NCBI GenBank assembly: GCA_022361135.1
Contig: JAKSBM010000917.1
Span: 1-9,378, forward strand
From: Desulfobacterales bacterium
GTDB taxonomy: Bacteria; Desulfobacterota; Desulfobacteria; Desulfobacterales; Desulfobacteraceae
DNA length: 9,378 nt
Direction of reading: 5' to 3'
Part shown: positions 1 to 5,811 of the stretch, piece by piece
How the letters are laid out: every line of letters starts with the position of its first letter
Numbering within the stretch: the first letter of the stretch is position 1
The notes under the pieces: model-generated
The model's input: the letters and a program-made list of their open reading frames with translations, nothing else
What the model was told of the DNA's origin: nothing
The model's database searches: none
Made by a program: the position numbers and the translations under genes

Positions 1-537
1 CCCCTTGCAAAGACGGACATTGGCCCCATCGGTTCCGAGGCGGGTGGCATCGGCCAGGGACCGGCGCAGATAGGATTGGAGGACCACCCCCACATTGTCA
101 AATTCCCGGGCCAGTTCCCGGTGCATCTCCAGGGTGGCATCGCAGAGGGAGGCATCCTCCATGTCAATGCGGACAAAACAGCCGGATTCCCCTGCCCGCT
201 GGACCAGATGACGGAGATTGTCCCGGCAGAAATTGGGATCCAGCTTTAGGCCCATGTGGGAGGGCTTCACGGAAATCCCTGCCCCCAGCCCCTGGGCGGC
301 AACCCGGTCCATAATACTTTCATAGATCTGGACGGCCCGGGCACATTCTTCCTTGCGCAGGGGATCCTCCCCCAAAAGATCCAGGGTCACGCCGCAACCG
401 TTTTGATTCAGGGCATGGGTCACGGCCACCGCATCATCCAGGGTTTCCCCGGCAATGTACTGCCGGGCCACCACCCCCACCCAGGCCTTGGGAACCAGGG
501 GAAGGGTCCACGCAATCAATTGATTGAACCAGAGCAT
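1..537 (-). CDS. Proline dehydrogenase (5' part of gene, cut by window edge)
   Basis: The first 179 codons are present; the C-terminal half lies beyond the left edge. The family is a flavoenzyme that oxidises L-proline to pyrroline-5-carboxylate, the first step of proline catabolism, passing electrons to quinone at the inner membrane. Recognisable family blocks are VARQYIAGETL (residues 23-33), GISVKPSHMGLKLD (87-100), which holds the barrel-strand lysine, FVRIDMEDAS (121-130), VVLQSYLRR (151-159) and NVRLCKG (173-179). The last block normally continues into the conserved KGAY segment. The protein starts almost directly at the barrel domain, so it looks like the short monofunctional type (about 300 residues) and not bifunctional PutA, although the missing part could change that. 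The ATG at 537 is preceded by AGGAGG at 545-550. The gene lies 72 nt downstream of typA on the same strand, with a stem-loop between them. Confidence 0.9.
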   Translation of the reverse strand, partial: MLWFNQLIAWTLPLVPKAWVGVVARQYIAGETLDDAVAVTHALNQNGCGVTLDLLGEDPLRKEECARAVQIYESIMDRVAAQGLGAGISVKPSHMGLKLDPNFCRDNLRHLVQRAGESGCFVRIDMEDASLCDATLEMHRELAREFDNVGVVLQSYLRRSLADATRLGTDGANVRLCKG

Positions 538-566
538 GACACGGCCTCCTGCGGCCGTCCGGGCAG

Positions 567-599
567 CGGGAAGGTCTGGAAATGGGCCAGACCTTCCCG
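567..599 (-). terminator. Perfect stem-loop between typA and the proline dehydrogenase gene
   Basis: Positions 567-579 pair perfectly with 587-599 (13 bp, core GGGAAGGTCTGG), leaving a 7-nt loop. It begins 11 nt after the typA stop on the minus strand. No T-run follows on either strand, so it is not a textbook intrinsic terminator. It could be a Rho-linked or 3'-end-stabilising hairpin that lowers read-through into the downstream gene. The structure is seen; its role is inferred. Confidence 0.4.
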
Positions 600-609
600 G
601 CCGACAGCC

Positions 610-2457
610 TTACTTTTTATTCAATTTTTTCAATTTCCCGGCAATGACATGGCGTTTCTGGGCATTGAGTTCCACCTTACGGATACGGATGGATTCCGGG
701 GTGACCTCCACCATCTCATCGTCCCGGATGAAATGGATGGCCCGTTCCAGGGTCATTTCCTTCACCGGAGAGCAGACCACGTTTTCATCCTTGCCCGAGG
801 CCCGCATGTTGGTGAGTTTCTTTTCTTTACAGGGGTTGACGTCGATGTCGGCAGCCCGGTTGTGTTCCCCGACCACCATGCCTTCGTAAACCAAATCCCC
901 GGGTTTGATGAACAATTGCCCGCGGGGTTCCAGGTTGAACAGGGCATAGGGAACCCCCTTGCCCTTACGATCGGCCACGATGGAGCCGGTGTAGCGCAGG
1001 GGAAATTCCCCCCGGTGGGGCTCGTACCCGGACAGATAGGAGTTCATGATGCCGGTCCCCCGGGTATCGGTCATGAATTCATCGGGATAACCGATGAGGG
1101 AGCGGGAGGGGATGGAAAATTCAATGCGCACCCGGCCGGAGCCATTGTTCACCAGGTTGATCATTTTGCCCTTGCGAATGGAGAGCTTTTCCGTGACCAC
1201 GCCCAGGAAATCCTCGTCGCAATCCACAAACAGATGCTCAATGGGTTCCAAGCGCTGGCCGTCTTCTTCCTTGTAAATAACCCGGGGGCGTCCCACGCCC
1301 AGCTCGAAGTTTTCCCGGCGCATGGTTTCAATGAGAATGGCCAGCTGGAGTTCCCCCCGGCCCTTGACCACAAAACTTTCATCGGTGGTGCTTTCCTCCA
1401 CCTCGATGGCCACGTTGAGCAGGGTTTCCTTGAGCAAGCGCTCCCGGATCTTCCGGGACTGGACATGCTTGCCCTCCTGGCCGGCAAAGGGAGAGGTATT
1501 GATGGTGAACTGCATGAAAACCGTGGGTTCGTCCACGGCAATCCGGGTCAGGGCCTCCGGGGCCTGGCGGGTACAGATGGTGTCCCCGATTTTCACGTCC
1601 TCGATGCCGGAAAGCACCACGATGTCACCGGCATCGGCCCGGTCCACCGGGGAGAAGCCCATGCCGTCGTAGGCCTGGAGTTTGGACACCTTCAACGGAA
1701 TCTGCGCATCATCCTCGCCCATGCAAACCAGGCTTTCGTTTGAGGCGGCATGCCCGTTGAAAACCTTGCCAATGGCCAGACGTCCCAGGTAATCGGAGTA
1801 GCCCAAATCGGAAACCAGCATCTGGAAGGGAGCATCGGGATTATAGGTCGGAGCAGGCATTTCATCCACAATGGTGTCAAAAAGCACCCGCAGGTTATCG
1901 CTTTCCTCTTCCAGGGTTTCCTTGACAATGCCGTCCCGGCCAATGGCGTAAAAATACTTGAAATCCAATTGGTCTTCGGTGGCATCCAGGTCGATGAACA
2001 GGTCGTAAACCATGTCCAGGACTTCGTCGGGCCGGGCATCCTTACGGTCGATCTTATTGATGATCACCATGACCGGCAGATTGGCCTCAAAGGTCTTTTT
2101 CAAAACAAAGCGGGTCTGGGGCAAGGGCCCCTCCGAGGCATCCACCAGGAGGATGGCCGAGTCGGCCATGGAAAGCGCCCGTTCCACTTCGCCGCCGAAA
2201 TCGGCATGGCCCGGGGTATCAATGATGTTGACCTTGACCCCCTTCCAGTTCACGGAACAGTTTTTGGCGGAAATGGTAATGCCCCGTTCCCGCTCCAAAT
2301 CCATGCTGTCCATGAGCCGGTCGTCCACTTCCTGACCTTCACGGAAAAGTCCGCTCTGACGGAACATGGCATCCACCAATGTGGTCTTCCCATGGTCAAC
2401 ATGGGCAATGATGGCAATGTTCCGAATATTTTCATTAGTTGCTGTATTCTTTTTCAT
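610..2457 (-). CDS. typA: Translational GTPase TypA/BipA
   Basis: This 615-residue protein has the usual length for TypA/BipA, a ribosome-binding GTPase related to EF-G and LepA that supports 50S subunit assembly and growth in cold or stress. The GTPase domain (about 1-200) shows the P-loop AHVDHGKT (18-25), the switch I motif RGITI (58-62), DTPGH (80-84) and NKID (134-137). An EF-Tu-like beta-barrel domain follows (GRLAIGKVFNG). An EF-G-like domain comes next, containing FLGVVTEKLSIRKG and the stretch SRSLIGYPDEFMTDTRGTG. The TypA-specific C-terminal domain (from about residue 480) carries EPRGQLFIKPGD, GEHNR and LTNMRASGKDE. The G5 position is unusual: FYAIGRDG (169-176) occupies the place where many TypA proteins have YASALNG. 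The ATG at 2457 is preceded by AAGGAG at 2461-2466. The next gene on the strand is proline dehydrogenase, with no obvious functional link. Confidence 0.97.
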   Translation of the reverse strand: MKKNTATNENIRNIAIIAHVDHGKTTLVDAMFRQSGLFREGQEVDDRLMDSMDLERERGITISAKNCSVNWKGVKVNIIDTPGHADFGGEVERALSMADSAILLVDASEGPLPQTRFVLKKTFEANLPVMVIINKIDRKDARPDEVLDMVYDLFIDLDATEDQLDFKYFYAIGRDGIVKETLEEESDNLRVLFDTIVDEMPAPTYNPDAPFQMLVSDLGYSDYLGRLAIGKVFNGHAASNESLVCMGEDDAQIPLKVSKLQAYDGMGFSPVDRADAGDIVVLSGIEDVKIGDTICTRQAPEALTRIAVDEPTVFMQFTINTSPFAGQEGKHVQSRKIRERLLKETLLNVAIEVEESTTDESFVVKGRGELQLAILIETMRRENFELGVGRPRVIYKEEDGQRLEPIEHLFVDCDEDFLGVVTEKLSIRKGKMINLVNNGSGRVRIEFSIPSRSLIGYPDEFMTDTRGTGIMNSYLSGYEPHRGEFPLRYTGSIVADRKGKGVPYALFNLEPRGQLFIKPGDLVYEGMVVGEHNRAADIDVNPCKEKKLTNMRASGKDENVVCSPVKEMTLERAIHFIRDDEMVEVTPESIRIRKVELNAQKRHVIAGKLKKLNKK

Positions 2458-2512
2458 GGTCTCCTTAAAAATCTGCTGCTGGGTTGATCAGAGCGGACAA
2501 TATAAAAGCGAA

Positions 2513-2537
2513 CAACGGGGAGAGAAACTCCCCGTTG
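2513..2537 (-). terminator. Stem-loop between the glycine-zipper lipoprotein gene and typA
   Basis: CAACGGGGAG (2513-2522) pairs perfectly with 2528-2537 around a 5-nt loop. On the minus strand it is followed by TTCGCTTTTATA, an imperfect T-rich tract, so it reads best as the terminator of the lipoprotein gene, whose stop lies 64 nt upstream. If typA is transcribed from the TATAAT element at 2571-2576, the same hairpin would instead lie in the typA leader. Confidence 0.55.
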
Positions 2538-2570
2538 GATTGTCTTCAGATGCTGTTTATGATTCTGTAA

Positions 2571-2599
2571 ATTATATAATGGATGGGATTTTTTTAAAA
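2571..2599 (-). promoter_or_regulatory. Possible typA promoter with a perfect TATAAT box
   Basis: On the minus strand TATAAT (2571-2576) is preceded at 17 bp by TTTTAA (2594-2599), a poor -35 box. The -10 sits inside the palindrome ATTATATAAT (2571-2580), so the plus strand also has TATAAT. The surrounding AT-rich stretch stands out from the GC-rich flanks. A weaker alternative -10, TATATT, lies closer to typA at 2498-2503. Only the -10 match is strong. Confidence 0.35.
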
Positions 2600-2601
2600 G
2601 C

Positions 2602-3072
2602 TTATTTGGCCACCCGGGTGGTTCCGTCCGGCCCGGTGATGACCCGAACCCGGTCCCCGGGGGCAAAGGGGATGTCGGCTTCCTGGACCACCAGGACCGA
2701 GCCGCCGTTATCCTTTTGCACCACAATTTCCAATCCCTGTTTCTGGGTGAATTTTTCCTCGGCCGCACTGCCGGCCACCGCACCGGCCAGGGCACCAGCC
2801 ACCGTGGCCACGGCCTGTCCCGATCCATCCCCGATGGTGGACCCCAGAACACCGCCCAATACGCCACCGGCAACGGTGCCCACCGGGGTCTGGGTTCCTT
2901 CAATGGTCACGGTGCGAACCGATTCCACGGTACCGTTCACCACGGTCTGGGCGACCCGGGCCTGGTCCCGGGAATAGACCTGGCCGGACCGGCTGGAAAT
3001 ACAGCTGGTGAGCATCAATAAAAGTGGGATCAGACACATCACGCCAGTTTTTCTTAAATCCATGGATTTCAT
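2602..3072 (-). CDS. Glycine-zipper outer-membrane lipoprotein (SlyB/17-kDa antigen-like)
   Basis: This 156-residue precursor has a basic N-terminus, a hydrophobic segment (residues 10-22) and the lipobox LTSC with Cys24, so it is predicted to be lipidated. The residue after Cys is Ile, not Asp, which by the E. coli rule favours the outer membrane. The middle (about 75-120) is a Gly/Ala-rich glycine zipper with blocks such as GTVAGGVLGGVLGSTIGDG and GALAGAVAGSAAEE, typical of Gly-zipper 2TM proteins (SlyB, Pcp, rickettsial 17-kDa antigen). The C-terminal part (DIPFAPGDRVRVITGPDG) resembles the small beta domain that ends SlyB-like proteins. Such proteins stabilise the envelope under stress. 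I chose the ATG at 3072 because AAGGA (about 3080-3084) lies a suitable distance upstream and the product then begins with a normal signal peptide. In-frame ATGs at 3096 and 3132 add a stretch unlike a signal peptide. Confidence 0.85.
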   Translation of the reverse strand: MKSMDLRKTGVMCLIPLLLMLTSCISSRSGQVYSRDQARVAQTVVNGTVESVRTVTIEGTQTPVGTVAGGVLGGVLGSTIGDGSGQAVATVAGALAGAVAGSAAEEKFTQKQGLEIVVQKDNGGSVLVVQEADIPFAPGDRVRVITGPDGTTRVAK

Positions 3073-3097
3073 TGTTCCATCCTTAATTTTATCCATA

Positions 3098-3128
3098 TAA
3101 AAAGATCCCACTCCCCTGGAGCGGATCT
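3098..3128 (-). terminator. Terminator-like hairpin in the leader of the glycine-zipper lipoprotein gene
   Basis: On the minus strand AGATCC (3128-3123) pairs with GGATCT (3108-3103) and CTCC (3121-3118) pairs with GGAG (3114-3111). A G-T wobble (3122-3110) and one bulged G (3109) sit between, and the loop is 3 nt. TTTTT (3103-3099) follows. It has the form of an intrinsic terminator but lies between the likely promoter and the start codon, which suggests attenuation or a short leader RNA. The structure was folded by eye. Confidence 0.5.
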
Positions 3129-3148
3129 CCATTTAACCCTTGGAATAT

Positions 3149-3176
3149 CTTATATTCAATAACCATATTTTGTCCA
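3149..3176 (-). promoter_or_regulatory. Likely sigma70-type promoter of the glycine-zipper lipoprotein gene
   Basis: On the minus strand TGGACA (3171-3176, five of six matches to TTGACA) and TATAAG (3149-3154, five of six to TATAAT) are 16 bp apart. Transcription would begin near 3142, giving a leader of about 70 nt that contains the terminator-like hairpin. The -10 box overlaps a small inverted repeat, GAATAT-CTT-ATATTC (3143-3157), which could be an operator or simply AT-rich sequence. Confidence 0.5.
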
Positions 3177-3345
3177 AAGTCAAGGCGAATGACGCCATCC
3201 CAAGCCAGCTCCATTCCCTTTATTCCCAAGGCTTTACTTGATTTTTACCCTATTTAGTGGTTTCCTGTCCTTGTAAAAGAGAGAATGGGTATTATCATCC
3301 TTTAGGTTCGCTGATCCCTAAACATACGAAGATCAAGGAGTTCCA
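3177..3345 (+). promoter_or_regulatory. Upstream region of the six-gene operon
   Basis: This gap between divergent transcription units must hold the operon promoter. No convincing -35/-10 pair is visible on the plus strand. TATTAT (3290-3295) is the best -10-like element but has no good -35 partner, and TATTTA (3251-3256) is weaker. A sigma54-type element was looked for and not found. AAGGAG (3335-3340) serves as the ribosome binding site for the gene at 3346. Confidence 0.3.
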
Positions 3346-3870
3346 ATGACCCTCATCATTTCCATTGTTGTTTTCCTCGTGGCCGTCATCGGATTTGGCC
3401 TGGCCATGAAGCATTTCAGGGAAAAGGGGCAGAAAACCCCGGCCCCCGCCGCCCCCCCAAAGCCCCAACCCAAACCCAAAACAGCGGAAGTGGAATGGGC
3501 TGAAATCCTGGAAGCCTTACTCAAGCTGAATTTCACCGTCCGCAGGGACGTCCACCTCTCCGGGGGCATTGTCCTTCAAATTGAAAACATCATCGACGAC
3601 CTCAAGCAGGCCATCCCCCCCATGATGGAACGCTATCCCGGGGAAACCCTGACCTATGAAGTCAAAAAAATCGGCCTGTCCCACCTGGGACGGATCATCA
3701 AGGAATATCTGGATCTGACCCCGGAGGTCCGGGAAGCCCAGGCCGGCACCTTCCAGGACACCCTCCAGGGCATTGAGGACGTCATTGCCCGCTCCAAGGA
3801 CATTGTGGAGAAAAACGAAACCCAGGAATTCAAGACCATGGCGCACTTCCTCGCCGGCAAATTTTCATAA
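3346..3870 (+). CDS. Membrane-anchored XpaC-like protein, partner of TelA
   Basis: This is a 174-residue protein with one N-terminal membrane helix (about 2-21), a short basic stretch, a Pro/Ala/Lys-rich linker (about 30-45) and a helical domain (47-174) expected in the cytoplasm. The domain layout (an IIDDLKQAIPPMMERYPGE segment, then YEVKKIGLSHLGRIIKEYLDL, then a long helix and a final hydrophobic AHFLAGKF) resembles the XpaC family by eye. In XpaC a conserved hydrophobic block is followed by a 'Lxx-IxxY' helix and a long C-terminal helical hairpin. XpaC genes commonly sit directly before telA genes, as in Bacillus xpaC-yaaN, and here too the telA-like gene follows after 13 nt. XpaC was named from hydrolysis of a chromogenic phosphate, but its true activity is not established and no catalytic motif is visible. 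It is the first gene of the operon. The family call is by pattern and context; a generic helical membrane protein is the alternative. Confidence 0.6.
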   Translation: MTLIISIVVFLVAVIGFGLAMKHFREKGQKTPAPAAPPKPQPKPKTAEVEWAEILEALLKLNFTVRRDVHLSGGIVLQIENIIDDLKQAIPPMMERYPGETLTYEVKKIGLSHLGRIIKEYLDLTPEVREAQAGTFQDTLQGIEDVIARSKDIVEKNETQEFKTMAHFLAGKFS

Positions 3871-3883
3871 AGGAGACCCCATC

Positions 3884-5116
3884 ATGGACACCCATACCCA
3901 AGACCTTCAACGTGTGGCCGACCAGGCCAAGGCACCGGTCCTGACCGAAATAACCGAAGCTTCGGGCCAGGGCGCCCTGACCCCCATCCAATCCCCCACG
4001 GAATTGGTCCCGGTCCAGCCCCGTCACCTGACACCCGAAGGGGTAAAGGACATCGAAATCGAAGCCGACGCCTTTTTGGAAACCGTAAAGGAAGATCCCT
4101 CCAATTGGCAGCTGGGCAACACCATCTTCGGCCTGGGCCGTGAAATCATGGACGAAACCCAGTCCCAGGTCACCCTCTACGACCGGAAGATGGGGGCCGT
4201 ACTCAACAATGTGGCCACGGATTCCGCCTCCCCCGTGGCCAAGAACATCCTGGCCATTAAAACCGAATTGGACAAGGTGAATCCGGCCATGGTTTCCCGC
4301 ACCGAGATGCCCTTCCAGAAAAAAATGCTGGGAATGTTCACCCGGACGGTGAACCGCCTGCCCAAGGGAGACGAGGTCCTGCGGGTCATTGCCGAGCGCC
4401 GGGAAACGGTCAACTCCACCATCGACGGCATCCGGGACCACCTGAGAAACGATGCCGACCAGGTGGCCTTTGATGCGGCGGAACTGGCCACCATCTGCGA
4501 CGCCCTCAAGGAACTCCAGCCCCGGCTCCAGGAAAAAATCTACCTGGGCCAGCTCATCTGGCACAAACTCACCCAATACATCGACACCCAGGAGGATCCC
4601 CGGATCAAGGAGGCCCTGACCACCCTGACCTCGGATCTGGCCATGGTGGTGGTGGATTTACAGACCATTGACAACTCCAACCTCCAGACCCGGTTCGGCG
4701 GTGAGATGATGGTGCGCAACTCCCAATTGGTAAAACGGCTGGTGCAGCGCACGGACATGATCCTGGCCACGGCCGTGAAAAACGCCCTGGCCGTCCGGGT
4801 GGCCGCCGAACAGCAGATGGAAACCCTGAAACATCTGGACATGGTCCAGCAGGCTGCGGCGGAAACCATGAAGGATACGGCCAAGGTCATTGGCAGTGCC
4901 GCGGTCAAAGGGGCCCAGATGAGCCAGAGCATGACCGTGAACATCCAGGCCCTGGAAGAGGCATGCAATACCTATGAACAGGCCTTTGACACCTATGCCC
5001 AGATTTCCCGGGAAACCATTGATATCGCCTCCCAGAGCGCCAACGCTTTAGGAGAGATGAACGAACGGTTCAGGGCCAGAACCGACGCACTGACCGCCCG
5101 GCGCCAGGACGGCTGA
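3884..5116 (+). CDS. TelA-family (toxic anion resistance) protein
   Basis: This 410-residue, almost wholly helical protein has no signal peptide or membrane segment, so it is probably cytoplasmic or peripherally bound to the membrane. A disordered, Pro-containing N-terminus (1-48) leads into the TelA domain (about 50-390). Its features include DAFLETVKEDP and LGREIMDETQSQVTLYDRKMG, a central helical bundle, and a C-terminal half with LQTIDNSNLQTR and RNSQLVKRLVQRTDMIL. That half ends in a long helix rich in Gln and Ala. TelA proteins were first linked to tellurite resistance; in Listeria TelA contributes to tolerance of nisin and cell-wall antibiotics. The biochemical role is unknown. The ATG at 3884 is chosen over an in-frame ATG at 3773 because AAGGAG (3870-3875) lies just upstream and the longer form would overlap the previous gene by 98 nt. 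It is paired with the XpaC-like gene before it, and the DUF4178-like gene follows after 20 nt. Confidence 0.82.
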   Translation: MDTHTQDLQRVADQAKAPVLTEITEASGQGALTPIQSPTELVPVQPRHLTPEGVKDIEIEADAFLETVKEDPSNWQLGNTIFGLGREIMDETQSQVTLYDRKMGAVLNNVATDSASPVAKNILAIKTELDKVNPAMVSRTEMPFQKKMLGMFTRTVNRLPKGDEVLRVIAERRETVNSTIDGIRDHLRNDADQVAFDAAELATICDALKELQPRLQEKIYLGQLIWHKLTQYIDTQEDPRIKEALTTLTSDLAMVVVDLQTIDNSNLQTRFGGEMMVRNSQLVKRLVQRTDMILATAVKNALAVRVAAEQQMETLKHLDMVQQAAAETMKDTAKVIGSAAVKGAQMSQSMTVNIQALEEACNTYEQAFDTYAQISRETIDIASQSANALGEMNERFRARTDALTARRQDG

Positions 5117-5136
5117 CCCAATCCAGGAGAGGACCT

Positions 5137-5811
5137 ATGATCAATACGGCAGACAAAAAATCCTTTGACAAACGGTTTTTCCTGATCCGCACCCTGGATC
5201 CGGACCGCATGGTGTCCGAGGAGGAGCAGCAGAACCTGACCATTATGGACGCGGGAAAGGGAAGTTTCTTCACCTGTTTCGGCGATACCTACTACGTCCA
5301 GGAGAAAAACACCTACCAGGAAACCTCGGAGGATTTCTCCACCCCCCAGGACTACACCGTGACCGAGCTGACCTGCCTGTGCCTGGATACCGGGGCCACC
5401 GGCCACTTCGAATGGGAGTACGACGACGAGCTGGAAGTCTCCATCACCCTGGACCAGACCAATTTCAAACGGCTCACCGACGATGAGGGCCAGTCCATAG
5501 ACGAGGATGACCTGGACCAGATCGTTGAGGATGAGGACGCCATTGTCTATGCCGGGGAACGGTTTGAATACGATGACGACTGGGCCGCCATCTACCGGCG
5601 GGGCGACAAGAAAGAACAGGTGTACATGTATGAGTTCCAGAACCCGTCCGCCACGCTGTCCATCACCATAGAGGAGTGGACAGGGGGCTCCAAGGACGAG
5701 TACCGGATCTACATTTCCAAACCCATTGTTCCGGAAGAGATTACCATTATGACCAAAGGAGAATCCGGGAATGAAAACCAGACCGATCAGCCGGCCCAAG
5801 AGACGTCGTAG
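5137..5811 (+). CDS. Acidic soluble protein, probably DUF4178 type
   Basis: This 224-residue protein has no signal peptide or membrane segment. It alternates beta-strand-like segments (FFTCFGDTYYVQEKNTY; TELTCLCLDTGATGHFEWEYDDE) with a very acidic stretch at 115-149 (motifs DEDD, EDED, YDDDW). It ends with strands such as VYMYEF, SITIEEW and IYISKPI, then a polar tail. The end, with a strand, then IEEW, then a strand ending in a K/E-P-I/V motif, resembles DUF4178 domains, which are often found beside DUF350 and membrane spermidine synthase genes. The family call rests on that likeness and on the context. The function of DUF4178 is unknown and no catalytic residues are evident. AGGAGAGG lies just upstream of the ATG. 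The last 41 nt overlap the start of the next gene in another frame, which suggests translational coupling. Confidence 0.6.
   Translation: MINTADKKSFDKRFFLIRTLDPDRMVSEEEQQNLTIMDAGKGSFFTCFGDTYYVQEKNTYQETSEDFSTPQDYTVTELTCLCLDTGATGHFEWEYDDELEVSITLDQTNFKRLTDDEGQSIDEDDLDQIVEDEDAIVYAGERFEYDDDWAAIYRRGDKKEQVYMYEFQNPSATLSITIEEWTGGSKDEYRIYISKPIVPEEITIMTKGESGNENQTDQPAQETS

Noticed and set aside
256..1743. Long open frame (495 codons) on the plus strand across typA and the proline dehydrogenase gene
   Set aside because: It is antisense to two confidently identified genes, has no family-like motifs and is rich in Gly, His and Pro. Long antisense frames occur under most genes here because the true genes use few TTA, CTA and TCA codons.
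3258..3275. Possible sigma54 promoter (TGG...TTG) before the operon
   Set aside because: The spacing between the GG and the would-be GC dinucleotide is off by two and the GC itself is missing.
3773..3883. Longer start for the telA-like gene at 3773
   Set aside because: It would overlap the XpaC-like gene by 98 nt and adds an Arg/Pro/Lys/Thr-rich stretch unlike the family; the ATG at 3884 has a proper ribosome binding site.
3830..4576. 248-codon minus-strand frame opposite the telA-like gene
   Set aside because: Antisense shadow with low-complexity Gly/His/Val composition; the opposite strand carries a coherent TelA-family protein with its own ribosome binding site.
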